From: Luteimonas saliphila
Lineage (GTDB): Bacteria > Pseudomonadota > Gammaproteobacteria > Xanthomonadales > Xanthomonadaceae
DNA length: 64,000 bases
Reading direction: 5' to 3'
Assembly: GCF_016774335.1 (NCBI RefSeq)
Contig: NZ_JAETWA010000041.1
Span: 62,001-126,000, forward strand
Every line of letters starts with the position of its first letter. Position 1 is the first letter of the stretch. The position numbers and the translations under genes were made by a program. Under the pieces are notes generated by a model. It worked only from the letters and a program-made list of their open reading frames with translations. It had not been told where the DNA came from and ran no database searches. Positions 28,903 to 37,898 of this stretch are shown in pieces.

Positions 28903-31671
28903 TCAGGCATGGGTCGATTCGCGTGCCAGGCGCGCGAGTTGCGGCAGGCAGGAGCCGCAGACCGTGCCGCAGCCGAGTAGCTCCTTGAGCGCGGGCACGT
29001 CGGCGCCGCCCTGCACGGCAGTGCGGATCGCCGATTCGGTGACCTGGCGACACACGCACACCACCGGGTCGCGTGCGAGGACGGCCGATGCCGAGAACGC
29101 GGCCAGGCGCGGGCCCTGCCAGGTGCCGCCGGCGAGCGCGGCGCGCAACAGCGCCTCGCCACCGGGCTGCGCATCGGCCCAGAGCAGGCCGTCGATGAGG
29201 TTCGCTTCGTGCGCGCTGCGCCAGGCGACACGCTTGAGCAGGCCGCGGCGCGCATCGCGGTATTCCAGCGTGTGGGGACCTGGTGCGAGGCAGAGCGCGG
29301 TTTCGAGTGACTCCATCCATGCGGACGGCATCGCCTCCGTTGCCGCGGCGCGCATGACCAGCCAGGCACCGCCGTCCTGCGAGGCGGGATCCGCATGCAG
29401 CGAGACGCCGGCGTAGCCGCAGTCCTTCAGCAGCGGCTGCAGTGCCGCGCGCAGCGCCAGCGCATCGCCACGACGTGCGGCCAGCAGGTGCCAGCCGAAC
29501 TCCGCTTTTTCCACCCGCACCGCCGCGTGCTTGAGCTCCGGCTGGCGCGAGCGCGCGTCCACTGCGGGCAGGCTGACCTCGTTGATGCCGCCACTGGACA
29601 GGTGCTGCCCGCTCCAGTGCATCGCCGCGAATACCGTGCCGGAGCCGACTTCGTCGGACAGTTCCAGCGGCAGCACCAGTTCGCCGCGCTTGCTGGCGAT
29701 GCGCACCAGCACGCCGGCCTCGAGCCCGCGCCGCGCGGCGTCCTCCGGATGCATGCGCAGGCCGGGCTCCGGGCTGTGCGCGAACAGCTGCGGCACGCGG
29801 CCGGTGCGCGACATGCCGTGCCACTGGTCGCGCAGGCGGCCGGTGAGCAGGCGCAGCGGGAAGCGCGCGGAAGTCTGTTCGGCCACCGGCTTGTAGGGCG
29901 TGACGTGGAAGCGCGCGCGTGCGTCGGGCGTGGCGAACCGGCCATCGGTGTAACGGCGCGCCTCGCCGGTCGCGTGTCCTGCGGGGAATGGCCACTGCTG
30001 CGGACCGTCGCGTTCCAGTCGCGCGTAGTCGAGCCCGCCGATGTCGAGGTCGCGGCCGACGGTCAGCATGCGGTGTTCGTCGAAGATCGGTTCCGGCGCG
30101 TCGGCCTCGAACAGCGGCGCGGCGCCCGGCGCGGCCAGTCGCGCCTCGATCCGTCGCGCGACCTCGCGCGCGATCCACCAGTCCGGCTTCGCCTGGCCGG
30201 GTGCGGGGACCGCGGCGCGCACGCGCGAGATGCGGCGCTCGGAATTGGTCACCGTGCCGTCCTTCTCGCCCCAGCTGGCGGCCGGCAGCAGTGCGTCGGC
30301 GAACGGCACGGTGTCGGTGTCGGCGAACGCCTCCTGCACGATCACGTACTCGGCGCGCCGCAGCGCGTCGCGCACGTGGCCGATGTCGGGCATCGAGTGC
30401 GCGGGATTGGTGCAGGCGATCCAGACCGCCTTGACCTTGCCGCCGTGCAGGGCTTCGAACAGGTCCACCGCCGCCAGGCCGGGGCGCGGCGAGAGGCTGC
30501 CCGGCGCGAGTTGCCACAACGTTTCGACTTCGGCGCGATGCGTGTCGTCGGTGATCTCGCGGTGCGCGGCCAGCATCGTCGCCATGCCGCCGACCTCGCG
30601 CCCGCCCATCGCGTTCGGTTGCCCGGTGAGCGAGAACGGCCCGGCCCCCGGCCGGCCGAGCTGGCGCGTGGCCAGGTGCAGGTGGATCAGCGCCAGGTTC
30701 TTGTCGGTGCCGTGCGCGGACTGGTTCAGCCCCATGCAGTACAGCGACAGCGCGGCCGGGCTGCGGCCGAACCACTCCGCGGCGGTGATCAGATCCTGCG
30801 CCGGCACGCCGCAGATCTCGGCGGACATGCGCGGCGTGTACTCGCGCAGCACCGCCTTGAGTTCGCCGAAACCGGTGGTGTGCGCGTCGATGAATCCCTG
30901 GTCGAGCAGTCCTTCCCACACCAGGTGGTGGAGCATGCCGTTGAACAGCGCCACGTCGGTGCCCGGCTGGATCGCCAGGTGCAGGTCGGCCATCGCCGCG
31001 GTGTCGGTGCGGCGCGGGTCGACCACGATCCAGCGCACGTCCGGATCGCGCGCCTTCGCGTCTTCCAGCCGGCGGAACAGCACCGGATGCGCATAGGCCG
31101 CGTTGCTGCCGGCGAACAGCACGGTCTTCGCGTGTTCGAGGTCGTCGTAGCAGGTCGGCGGGCCGTCGGCGCCGAAGGCGAGCTTGTAGCCGGTGACCGC
31201 GCTGGACATGCACAGGCGCGAATTGGTGTCGATGTTGTTGGTGCCGAGCAGGCCCTTGGCCAGCTTGTTGAAGACGTAGTAGTCCTCCGTCAGCAGCTGG
31301 CCGGAGAGATAGAAGGCGACGGAATCGGGGCCATGGCGCTCGACGATGCGCGACAGGCGCTCGGCCACGGTGTCCAGCGCCAGGCCCCAGTCGACCGGGC
31401 GGCGCGGTTCGCCGCGCGTGCTGCGCAGTTGCGGCTGCAGCACGCGGCCCTGCAGGCTGCGTGCGCTGTCGGCGAGCGCCAGTCCCTTGCTGCACAGGCG
31501 GCCGAAGTTCGCCGGATGCCGTGGATCGCCCTCCACCGACACGATGCGGTCGCTACCGGACGCGTCGTGTTCGCTGTGGACGATCACGCCGCAGCCCACG
31601 CCGCAGTAGCAGCAGGTCGAACGCGTGCTGCGGCGTTCGACCGGCAGGCCCGCGGCGCCGGTGCCGTCCAT
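28903..31671 (-). CDS. nasA: Assimilatory nitrate reductase, molybdopterin catalytic subunit
   Basis: This 922-aa cytosolic molybdoenzyme reduces nitrate to nitrite. An N-terminal [4Fe-4S] motif (Cys20, Cys23, Cys27, then LCSKG) precedes the molybdopterin domains (SNAAYAHPVLFRRLE, GLNQSAHGTDKN, NSERRISRV). The MopB-binding C-terminal part begins near 650. A BFD-type [2Fe-2S] domain ends the protein (VCVCRQVTESAI ... GCGTVCGSC), as in other NasA proteins without a separate electron-transfer subunit. Its start overlaps the nirD stop (ATGA). Confidence 0.93.
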   Translation of the reverse strand: MDGTGAAGLPVERRSTRSTCCYCGVGCGVIVHSEHDASGSDRIVSVEGDPRHPANFGRLCSKGLALADSARSLQGRVLQPQLRSTRGEPRRPVDWGLALDTVAERLSRIVERHGPDSVAFYLSGQLLTEDYYVFNKLAKGLLGTNNIDTNSRLCMSSAVTGYKLAFGADGPPTCYDDLEHAKTVLFAGSNAAYAHPVLFRRLEDAKARDPDVRWIVVDPRRTDTAAMADLHLAIQPGTDVALFNGMLHHLVWEGLLDQGFIDAHTTGFGELKAVLREYTPRMSAEICGVPAQDLITAAEWFGRSPAALSLYCMGLNQSAHGTDKNLALIHLHLATRQLGRPGAGPFSLTGQPNAMGGREVGGMATMLAAHREITDDTHRAEVETLWQLAPGSLSPRPGLAAVDLFEALHGGKVKAVWIACTNPAHSMPDIGHVRDALRRAEYVIVQEAFADTDTVPFADALLPAASWGEKDGTVTNSERRISRVRAAVPAPGQAKPDWWIAREVARRIEARLAAPGAAPLFEADAPEPIFDEHRMLTVGRDLDIGGLDYARLERDGPQQWPFPAGHATGEARRYTDGRFATPDARARFHVTPYKPVAEQTSARFPLRLLTGRLRDQWHGMSRTGRVPQLFAHSPEPGLRMHPEDAARRGLEAGVLVRIASKRGELVLPLELSDEVGSGTVFAAMHWSGQHLSSGGINEVSLPAVDARSRQPELKHAAVRVEKAEFGWHLLAARRGDALALRAALQPLLKDCGYAGVSLHADPASQDGGAWLVMRAAATEAMPSAWMESLETALCLAPGPHTLEYRDARRGLLKRVAWRSAHEANLIDGLLWADAQPGGEALLRAALAGGTWQGPRLAAFSASAVLARDPVVCVCRQVTESAIRTAVQGGADVPALKELLGCGTVCGSCLPQLARLARESTHA

Positions 31672-32039
31672 CAGGCGACGGCCGCCTCGGCGGCGCCCGC
31701 GTCGACCTGCGCCATCGACACCAGCGACAGCCACACGAAGCCGCCACGCAGTTCCACTGCGTAGCGCCGCGCGCAGCCCACGTCCGGCGCGCACGCCTGG
31801 CCGCTGTCGAGCGCGATGTTCCAGCCGTGCAGGGGGCAGGTCACGCTGTCACCGCTGACGATGCCCTGCGAGAGCGGACCGCCCTTGTGCGGACAGCGGT
31901 CCGCCAGCGCGAACACGCGGTCGGCGGCGGGGCGGAACAGGGCGATGTCGTCGCCGCCTTCGCACTGCAGGACGCGCGCGCCCAGCACGGGGATCTCGTC
32001 GATGGGGCACACGCGCACCCAGGCGTCGATGCCGGACAT
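31671..32039 (-). CDS. nirD: Nitrite reductase small subunit NirD
   Basis: This 122-aa protein has a Rieske-type fold with the [2Fe-2S] motifs CPHKGG and CPLHGW. It partners the large subunit NirB in NADH-dependent reduction of nitrite to ammonium. It is 2 bases downstream of nirB and overlaps nasA by 1 base on the start side. Confidence 0.93.
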   Translation of the reverse strand: MSGIDAWVRVCPIDEIPVLGARVLQCEGGDDIALFRPAADRVFALADRCPHKGGPLSQGIVSGDSVTCPLHGWNIALDSGQACAPDVGCARRYAVELRGGFVWLSLVSMAQVDAGAAEAAVA

Positions 32040-32041
32040 GT

Positions 32042-34498
32042 TCAGTCCTCCAGTGCGACGGCGATCGGCCGCGCGAGTTTCAGTGGCGTGTACTCGCGCG
32101 GCGTGCCGCCGGCGATACGCGCGGCCCAGGGATCGGGCAGGCCTTCGAGCGCGAACAGCAGGCGCTCGAACAGCGCGCGGCGGCTGGCCGCGTCCTCGAC
32201 CACCTTCTGCTTCACGTACTCCAGGCCGACCCGCTCGATGTAGTGCACGGTGCGGTCGAGGTAGTAGGCCTCCTCGCGGTAGAGCTGCAGGAACGCCCCG
32301 GTGTATTCCTTCACCTCCTCGGCGGTCCTGACCTTGCACAGGAAGCGCGCGACTTCGGTCTTGATCCCGCCGTTGCCGCCGACGTGCAGTTCCCAGCCCG
32401 AATCCACCGCGATGATGCCCACGTCCTTGATGCCGGATTCGGCGCAGTTGCGTGGACAGCCGGAGACCGCCAGCTTTACCTTGTGCGGGCTCCACATGTT
32501 GGCCAGCATCGTTTCGAGATCGATGCCCATCTGGGTGCTGTTCTGGGTGCCGAAGCGGCAGAACTCGCTGCCCACGCAGGTCTTCACCGTGCGGATGGAC
32601 TTGCCGTAGGCGTGGCCGGACTTCATCCCGAGGTCCTTCCACACGCCGACCAGGTCCTCCTTCTTCACCCCGAGCAGGTCGATGCGCTGGCCGCCGGTGA
32701 CCTTGACCATCGGCACCGCGTACTTGTCGGCGACATCCGCGATGCGGCGCAGTTCGCCGGCATTGGTCACGCCGCCCTTCATCTGCGGGATCACCGAGAA
32801 CGTGCCGTCCTTCTGGATGTTGGCGTGCGCGCGCTCGTTGATGAAGCGGCTCTGCGGATCGTCCACCGCCTCGCGCGGCCAGGTGGAGAGCATGTAGTAG
32901 TTGATCGCCGGCCGGCAGGTCGCGCAGCCGTTGGGCGTGCGCCATTCCATGAAGGCGTAGGCCTGGGCGTGGTTGACCAGGTGGTGCTCGCGGATCGCCT
33001 GGCGCACTTCGGCGTGGGTGCGGTCGGTGCAGCCGCACACCGCCTTGGTCTTCGGCGTTTCCTGGAAGTTCGAGCCCAGGCAGTTCATCAGGATCTGCTC
33101 GACCAGGCCGGTGCACGAGCCGCAGGAACTCGCCGCCTTGGTGTGCTTTTTCACGTCGTCGACGGTGAACAGGCCCTGCTCGCGCACCGCCTTGACGATC
33201 GTGCCCTTGCACACGCCGTTGCAGCCGCAGACTTCGTCGGCGTCGGCCATGCTCGCGGCCCGGTCCTGGCCGCCGGTGCCGCTGTCGCCCAGCGCGGTCT
33301 CGCCGAAGGCCAGGGTGTCGCGGCGGTCGCCGATGAGGCTGCCGTCCTTGATCTGGCGGAAGTACCAGGCGCCGTCGCCGGTGTCGCCGTACAGGCAGGC
33401 GCCGATCAGTTTGTCGTCGCGGATGACGAGCTTCTTGTACAGGCCGCCGGCCGGGTCGGAGAGCACGATCTCCTCGGTGCCGTCGCCGCCCATGAACTCG
33501 CCGGCCGAGAACAGGTCGATGCCGGTGACCTTCAGCTTGGTCGAGACCGACGAGCCCTTGTAGATGCCGATGCCGTAGGTCGCCAGGTGGTTGGCGCAGA
33601 TCTTCGCCTGTTCGAACAGCGGCGCGACCAGGCCGTAGGCGACGCCGCGATGGGCCGCGCATTCGCCGACCGCGTACACGCGCGGATCGAACGTCTGCAG
33701 CGTGTCGTTGACCACGATGCCGCGGTTGCAGTGGATCCCGGCGGCCTGCGCCAGCGTGGTGTTGGGACGGATGCCGGCGGCCATCACCACCAGGTCGGCC
33801 GGCACCTGTTCGCCATCGGAGAAGCGGACGCCGACGACTTCGCCGGCCTCGTTGCCGAGGATCTCGGTGGTCGAGGTGTTGAGCCGGAACGCCAGCCCGC
33901 GCTGCGCCAGGGATTTTTCCAGCAGCGCGCCGGCGACCGGATCGAGCTGGCGCTCGAGCAGCCAGCCGGCGAGGTGCACCACGGTCACGTCCATGCCGCG
34001 CAGCTTCAGTCCGTTCGCCGCTTCCAGTCCGAGCAGGCCACCGCCGATCACCACCGCGTGCTTCTTGACCTTGGCGGTGTCGATCATGGTGCGGGTGTCG
34101 TGGATGTCGCGGTAGCCGATCACGCCCTTCAGGTCCTTGCCCGGCACCGGCAGGATGAAGGGCACCGATCCGGTCGCCAGCAGCAGGCGGTCGTACTCGG
34201 CTTCGGTGCCGTCGCTGGCGATGACCTTGCGGCGCACGCGATCGATCCGCGCGACTTCCTTGCCCAGGTGCAGGGTGATGCCGTGCTCGGCGTACCACGA
34301 CAGCGGGTTGAGCACGATCTCGTCGAAGTCCTGCTCGCCGGCCAGCACCGGCGACAGCAGGATGCGGTTGTAGTTCGGGTGCGGCTCGGCCCCGAACACG
34401 GTGATCTGGTACATGTCCGGCTGCAGCTTGAGCAGTTCCTCGAGCGTGCGAATGCCGGCCATGCCGTTGCCGACCACCACCAGGCGTGGTTGCTTCAT
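32042..34498 (-). CDS. nirB: NADH-dependent nitrite reductase large subunit NirB
   Basis: This 818-aa cytosolic enzyme reduces nitrite to ammonium. An FAD/NADH domain (about 1-400, VVVGNGMAGIRTLEEL and VIGGGLLGLEAANGL) is followed by a BFD-like [2Fe-2S] region (CGCNGVCKG ... SSCGSCTGL). The siroheme/[4Fe-4S] domain has the ligands TCVGSEFCRFG and SGCPRNCAESG (about 635-690). Siroheme would come from CobA and the CysG-like protein at the island edges. It is 13 bases downstream of narK. Confidence 0.95.
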   Translation of the reverse strand: MKQPRLVVVGNGMAGIRTLEELLKLQPDMYQITVFGAEPHPNYNRILLSPVLAGEQDFDEIVLNPLSWYAEHGITLHLGKEVARIDRVRRKVIASDGTEAEYDRLLLATGSVPFILPVPGKDLKGVIGYRDIHDTRTMIDTAKVKKHAVVIGGGLLGLEAANGLKLRGMDVTVVHLAGWLLERQLDPVAGALLEKSLAQRGLAFRLNTSTTEILGNEAGEVVGVRFSDGEQVPADLVVMAAGIRPNTTLAQAAGIHCNRGIVVNDTLQTFDPRVYAVGECAAHRGVAYGLVAPLFEQAKICANHLATYGIGIYKGSSVSTKLKVTGIDLFSAGEFMGGDGTEEIVLSDPAGGLYKKLVIRDDKLIGACLYGDTGDGAWYFRQIKDGSLIGDRRDTLAFGETALGDSGTGGQDRAASMADADEVCGCNGVCKGTIVKAVREQGLFTVDDVKKHTKAASSCGSCTGLVEQILMNCLGSNFQETPKTKAVCGCTDRTHAEVRQAIREHHLVNHAQAYAFMEWRTPNGCATCRPAINYYMLSTWPREAVDDPQSRFINERAHANIQKDGTFSVIPQMKGGVTNAGELRRIADVADKYAVPMVKVTGGQRIDLLGVKKEDLVGVWKDLGMKSGHAYGKSIRTVKTCVGSEFCRFGTQNSTQMGIDLETMLANMWSPHKVKLAVSGCPRNCAESGIKDVGIIAVDSGWELHVGGNGGIKTEVARFLCKVRTAEEVKEYTGAFLQLYREEAYYLDRTVHYIERVGLEYVKQKVVEDAASRRALFERLLFALEGLPDPWAARIAGGTPREYTPLKLARPIAVALED

Positions 34499-34511
34499 CG
34501 TGGGGTCCCGG

Positions 34512-35720
34512 TCAGATGCGTGCGGTGCCGAGCGCCATCCAGCGGCTGCGCCACTGGTGGGTGACGCTGCGCAGCAGCCCCCAGGCGAGCAGGGCGATAC
34601 CAGCGAACAGCCACAGTCCCGGCGCGTAGCTGCCGCTGTGCTGCTTGATCACGCCCAGCCCCGCGGCGAGCACGAAGCCGCCGACGCCGCCGGCCATGCC
34701 GATCAGTCCGGTCATCAAGCCGATTTCCCGGCCGAAGCGCTGCGGCACCAACTGGAACACTGCGCCGTTGCCGGCGCCCAGGCACAGCAGCGTGAGGATG
34801 AACAACAACACCACGCCCGCGGCCCCGCCGACCCCCAGTGCGGCGCCACCGACCAGCAGCGCCACCGACAGGTACACCGCGAGCAGGGTGCGCGTGCCGC
34901 CGATGCGGTCGGCGATCACGCCGCCGATCGGGCGCATCACCGAGCCGGCCAGCACGCAGGCCGCGGTGGCCCAGCCGGCGATCTTCGGCTCGAAGCCGAA
35001 CTGGTCGTGGAAGTAGCCCGGCAACGCGCTGGCGAAGCCGACGAAGCCGCCGAAGGTGATCGCGTAGAAGAACATGAACCACCACGAGTCGCGGTTGCCG
35101 ACCAGCACGTGCGCGTAGTCGCGCAGGCTCTTGCGCGCGACCGGCACCGGCGCGTCCTTCGCCCACAGCGCGAACACCACCAGCACCACCAGCAGCGGGA
35201 TGCAGGCCAGGCCGAACACGTTGCGGAAGCCGAACATCGTCGCCAGCAGCGGCGCGAACAACGCCGCGAGCACGGTGCCGGAATTGCCGGCGCCCGCGAT
35301 TCCCATCGCCGTGCCCTGGTGCTCGGGCGGGTACCAGCGCGAGGCCAGCGGCAGCGCCACCGCGAACGAGGCGCCGGCCACGCCCAGCATCAGCCCCAGC
35401 AGCAGCACCTGGCCGAAGCCGTGCACGCCGAGCGTCCACGCCACCATCAGCGCCGCGATCACCAGCGTCTGCGCCAGCAGTCCGGTACGCCTTGCGCCGA
35501 TGCGGTCGGCCAGCAGGCCCAGGAACAGGCGCAGCACTGCGCCGGACAGGATCGGCACCGCCACCATCAGCGCGCGCTGCTGGGTGTCGAGCAGCAGCGC
35601 CTCGGCGATCTGCACCTGCATCGGGCCGAGCAGGTACCAGACCATGAAGCTCAGGTCGAAATAGAGGAAGGCCGACAGCAGCGTGGGCGTGTGCCCGGCC
35701 TGCCAGAAGGAACGATTCAT
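34512..35720 (-). CDS. narK: Nitrate/nitrite transporter, NarK/NasA family
   Basis: This 402-aa MFS transporter has 12 predicted membrane helices. The nitrate signature is visible in GIAGAGNSGTVLAALFAP and GAGNGAVFQLVPQRFGREIGLMTGLIGMAGGVGG, the two family motifs that line the substrate path. It imports nitrate for NasA. It is the first gene after the sigma-54 promoter and the terminator-containing leader. Confidence 0.93.
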   Translation of the reverse strand: MNRSFWQAGHTPTLLSAFLYFDLSFMVWYLLGPMQVQIAEALLLDTQQRALMVAVPILSGAVLRLFLGLLADRIGARRTGLLAQTLVIAALMVAWTLGVHGFGQVLLLGLMLGVAGASFAVALPLASRWYPPEHQGTAMGIAGAGNSGTVLAALFAPLLATMFGFRNVFGLACIPLLVVLVVFALWAKDAPVPVARKSLRDYAHVLVGNRDSWWFMFFYAITFGGFVGFASALPGYFHDQFGFEPKIAGWATAACVLAGSVMRPIGGVIADRIGGTRTLLAVYLSVALLVGGAALGVGGAAGVVLLFILTLLCLGAGNGAVFQLVPQRFGREIGLMTGLIGMAGGVGGFVLAAGLGVIKQHSGSYAPGLWLFAGIALLAWGLLRSVTHQWRSRWMALGTARI

Positions 35721-35798
35721 CCGCGCACTCTCCGTGGGAGGAGGCCGCCGTTGCCGGGTACAACCACACCCGCGCGGGCCGCCGGAAAAGGAAGGGCG

Positions 35799-35844
35799 AA
35801 AACGAAAAACGGCGTCCTCCGGTGGGGGCCGGAGAGACGCCGTT
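35799..35844 (-). terminator. Leader terminator upstream of narK
   Basis: On the minus strand a 15-bp stem (AACGGCGTC...CTCCGG with one bulge, 6-base loop) is followed by TTTTTCGTTTT. It lies between the promoter and narK, so it would stop transcription unless antiterminated. NasT, an ANTAR protein encoded upstream, is the likely antiterminator. Confidence 0.88.
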
Positions 35845-35852
35845 GTCGGCGA

Positions 35853-35915
35853 CCTTCGGCCGCCGTTGGCCTCGGGTCGTAATCGGGTTGTCGTGGACGC
35901 GGCTTTGCGCCCGAC
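35853..35915 (-). promoter_or_regulatory. ANTAR-type two-hairpin antiterminator leader
   Basis: Two hairpins have hexanucleotide loops with A at position 1 and G at position 4, the ANTAR-binding hallmark. P1 (35890-35915) has a 9-bp stem with two bulges and loop AAAGCC. P2 (core 35858-35871, possibly 35853-35876) has GGCC/GGCC and loop AACGGC. P2 competes with a nearby CGGCGGCC-GAA-GGTCGCCG hairpin just ahead of the terminator. The leader probably starts at about 35917, immediately before P1. Confidence 0.75.
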
Positions 35916-35926
35916 TTGTATTGCAA

Positions 35927-35942
35927 CGCAACATGCGTGCCA
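35927..35942 (-). promoter_or_regulatory. Sigma-54 promoter of narK operon
   Basis: TGGCACGCATGTTGCG matches the -24/-12 consensus TGGCACG-N4-TTGC exactly, with the GG and GC separated by 10 bases. The predicted transcription start falls near 35917, at the first leader hairpin. Confidence 0.88.
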
Positions 35943-36036
35943 GCCCCTCCCTGCGTGGAGGGGGCTTTGGATTCAATCGGTTGCGTTCAATTGGCGACCG
36001 GAGGCGAGACCGATATCCCCGAAATTGTGCGGGATC

Positions 36037-36053
36037 TGCACCAATGCGGTGCG
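36037..36053. promoter_or_regulatory. NtrC enhancer for narK operon
   Basis: TGCACCAATGCGGTGCG matches the NtrC consensus TGCACC-N5-GGTGCA except for the last base. Its centre is about 128 bases upstream of the predicted sigma-54 start, a usual enhancer distance. Confidence 0.8.
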
Positions 36054-36073
36054 GATCGGTGGCCTGCGATCCC

Positions 36074-36161
36074 GTAGGAGGGCCTTCAGGCGCGACAGGG
36101 CCGCCATGGGGCGTGCACCCGCACGATCTGGGCAGGTGGTCGCGGCTGAAGCCGCTCCTAC
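36074..36161. repeat. Pair of inverted GTAGGAG-type repeats
   Basis: A copy at 36074-36096 and a reverse copy at 36139-36161 face each other between the NtrC enhancer and nasS. Confidence 0.75.
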
Positions 36162-36209
36162 AGGGTGTTTGGGCGGAGCGGCGGGACGGGAATGCGACGC
36201 GGCCCGGGC

Positions 36210-37289
36210 CTATTCCCAGCGCATGCCGTCGAACAGCAGGCTGGCGCGCGAATCGCCGCGTGGCAGCGGCACCCCGACCTGCAGCGCGGCCAGCCGGTAG
36301 CTGTCGAGCCGATGGATCTCGGCCAGCAGGGCGTCGTCGCCGCCGGCGTCGGGCGGCAGCCAGCCCCAGCGACGGAACTGGTGCAGGAACCAGCGCCCGT
36401 CCGACAGCCAGGGGAAGTTGACGTCGCCGTCGCCGTGGAAGCGCAGGCGGGTCGCCCAGGCATCGCCGGACGGCAGCAGCAGGCAGTCGGACAGGCAGGC
36501 GACGGGGAGATCGATGGCGCCGTCGTCGGCCAGCCACTGCGCGGCCTGCGCGCGGTGGCGCGGATCCTCGTCCAGCCAGCGGCAGGCTTCGAGCACGGCC
36601 GCGGTCAACGCGGTGGCGGTGTCGGGTTCGAGCGCGGCGAACGCGCGCCGGCAGGCCAGCACCTTCTCCGGGTGCCCGGGCCAGAGCTCGCCGCTGCGGA
36701 TCACGCGCGTACCGGCGCCCAGGGTTTCGGCCTGCGCCGCCCAGGGCTCGCCCGCGCAATAACCTTCGATCTCGCCACGCGCCAGCGCCGCAGGCATCTC
36801 CGGCGGCGGCAGGGTCACGGCCTGGACCTCGTGCAGCGGGTCCACGCCCTGCGCCGCGAGCCAGTAGTACAGCCACATCGCGTGGGTGCCGGTGGGGAAG
36901 GTCTGGGCGAGGACCGGCCGCCGTGCCGGTACGTCCAGCGCCTCGCGCAGCGGCGCGCCCGCGCGCAACCGCTGCGCCGCCCCGGGCGCGAGCACGATCG
37001 CCTGCCCGTTCTGGTTGAGCACCATCAGCACCGCCATCTGTTCCTGCGGGCCGCCGATCCCGGTCTCGATGCCGTAGACCATGCCGGCCAGCGCGTGCGC
37101 GGCGTCGAGTTCGCCGGACAGCAGCTTGTCGCGCACCGCCGCCCACGATCCCTGCCGCCGCAGATCCAGGCGCAGGCCGTGGCGGTGGTCGAGGCCGAGG
37201 CGCACCGCCGCCACCAGTGGCGCGCAGTCCACCAGCGGCATGAAGCCGATGCGCAGGGTGCGAAGCGGTCCGGTGGGCATGGGCGTCAT
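36210..37289 (-). CDS. nasS: Nitrate sensor NasS
   Basis: This 359-aa protein resembles the substrate-binding component of nitrate ABC transporters (NrtA) but lacks a signal peptide. It has LRIGFMPLVDCAPLVAAVRLGL, AHALAGMVYGIETG and QNGQAIVLAP. In NasST systems the cytosolic NasS binds NasT and releases it when nitrate or nitrite is present. Its ATG overlaps the nasT stop (ATGA). No transporter permease or ATPase is adjacent, which supports the sensor role. Confidence 0.9.
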   Translation of the reverse strand: MTPMPTGPLRTLRIGFMPLVDCAPLVAAVRLGLDHRHGLRLDLRRQGSWAAVRDKLLSGELDAAHALAGMVYGIETGIGGPQEQMAVLMVLNQNGQAIVLAPGAAQRLRAGAPLREALDVPARRPVLAQTFPTGTHAMWLYYWLAAQGVDPLHEVQAVTLPPPEMPAALARGEIEGYCAGEPWAAQAETLGAGTRVIRSGELWPGHPEKVLACRRAFAALEPDTATALTAAVLEACRWLDEDPRHRAQAAQWLADDGAIDLPVACLSDCLLLPSGDAWATRLRFHGDGDVNFPWLSDGRWFLHQFRRWGWLPPDAGGDDALLAEIHRLDSYRLAALQVGVPLPRGDSRASLLFDGMRWE

Positions 37290-37861
37290 CCGAGCAGGTC
37301 CGCCATCGACAGGATCCGCCGCGCCACGTCGGCCAGCTTCAGGTTCTGCCGCATCGCCTGTTGCCGCAGCGCCGCATAGGCATCGCGTTCGCTCATGCCG
37401 CGTTTCTCCATCAGCAGGCCCTTGGCCTGGTCGATCAGCTTGCGGTCCTGCAACTGCTGCTGCACGCCCTCGAGCTGCTGGCGCAGCTGCGATTCCTGCT
37501 CGAAGCGCGCCAGCGCCACCTGGATGATCGGATGGAGCCGCGACGGCGAAAGGCCATCGACGACGTAGGCGGCGACGCCGGCGCCGACCGCGGCGCGGAT
37601 CAGCTGCTCGTCGCCGTTGGCCGAGAACATCACCACCGGTCGCGGCGCGTGCCGGTGCAGCATCGCCAGCTGCTCCAGCGCATCGCGCGACGGCGAGTCG
37701 ACGTCGAGGATCACCACGTCCGGCAGGTGCGTCTCCACCGCCTTGAGCAGCGCGCTCACGCCGTCGACCACGCCCAGCACCTCGTGGCCGGCGTCGACCA
37801 GCGCATCGCGCAGGTCGCCGATCGGCTTGGCGGTGTCGTTGATCAGCAGGATCCGTGGCAT
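37286..37861 (-). CDS. nasT: Antiterminator NasT (receiver-ANTAR)
   Basis: This 191-aa protein has a receiver-like domain (about 1-120) with Asp53 (VVILDVDSP) and a C-terminal ANTAR RNA-binding domain (about 130-190; LIDQAKGLLMEKRGMSERDAYAALRQQAM). It should bind paired hexaloop hairpins such as those in the narK leader and prevent termination. It is controlled by NasS rather than by phosphorylation in studied systems. It is the first gene of nasTS, divergent from the cysG-like gene. Confidence 0.92.
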   Translation of the reverse strand: MPRILLINDTAKPIGDLRDALVDAGHEVLGVVDGVSALLKAVETHLPDVVILDVDSPSRDALEQLAMLHRHAPRPVVMFSANGDEQLIRAAVGAGVAAYVVDGLSPSRLHPIIQVALARFEQESQLRQQLEGVQQQLQDRKLIDQAKGLLMEKRGMSERDAYAALRQQAMRQNLKLADVARRILSMADLLG

Positions 37862-37898
37862 GCCCGGGCGGCGGCTGGCTGGCGGCGGGGAGGGGTTG

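Larger units (their letters stand above)
35721..36209. other. Regulatory region of the narK operon
   Basis: This 489-base gap holds no gene. On the minus strand it contains, in order, two GTAGGAG repeats, an NtrC site, a 9-bp hairpin (35942-35966, AGCCCCTCC ... GGAGGGGCT), a sigma-54 promoter, two hexaloop hairpins and a strong terminator before the narK ATG. Confidence 0.85.

Noticed and set aside
35942-35966. Hairpin AGCCCCTCC...GGAGGGGCT as a terminator of nasS
   Set aside because: It lacks a T-tract on the minus strand and lies more than 240 bases past nasS; its role is unclear.
28903-37861. Nitrate island as a recently transferred element
   Set aside because: Base composition and codon use match the flanks, and no integrase, tRNA or direct repeat borders it; vertical inheritance with rearrangement is equally possible.
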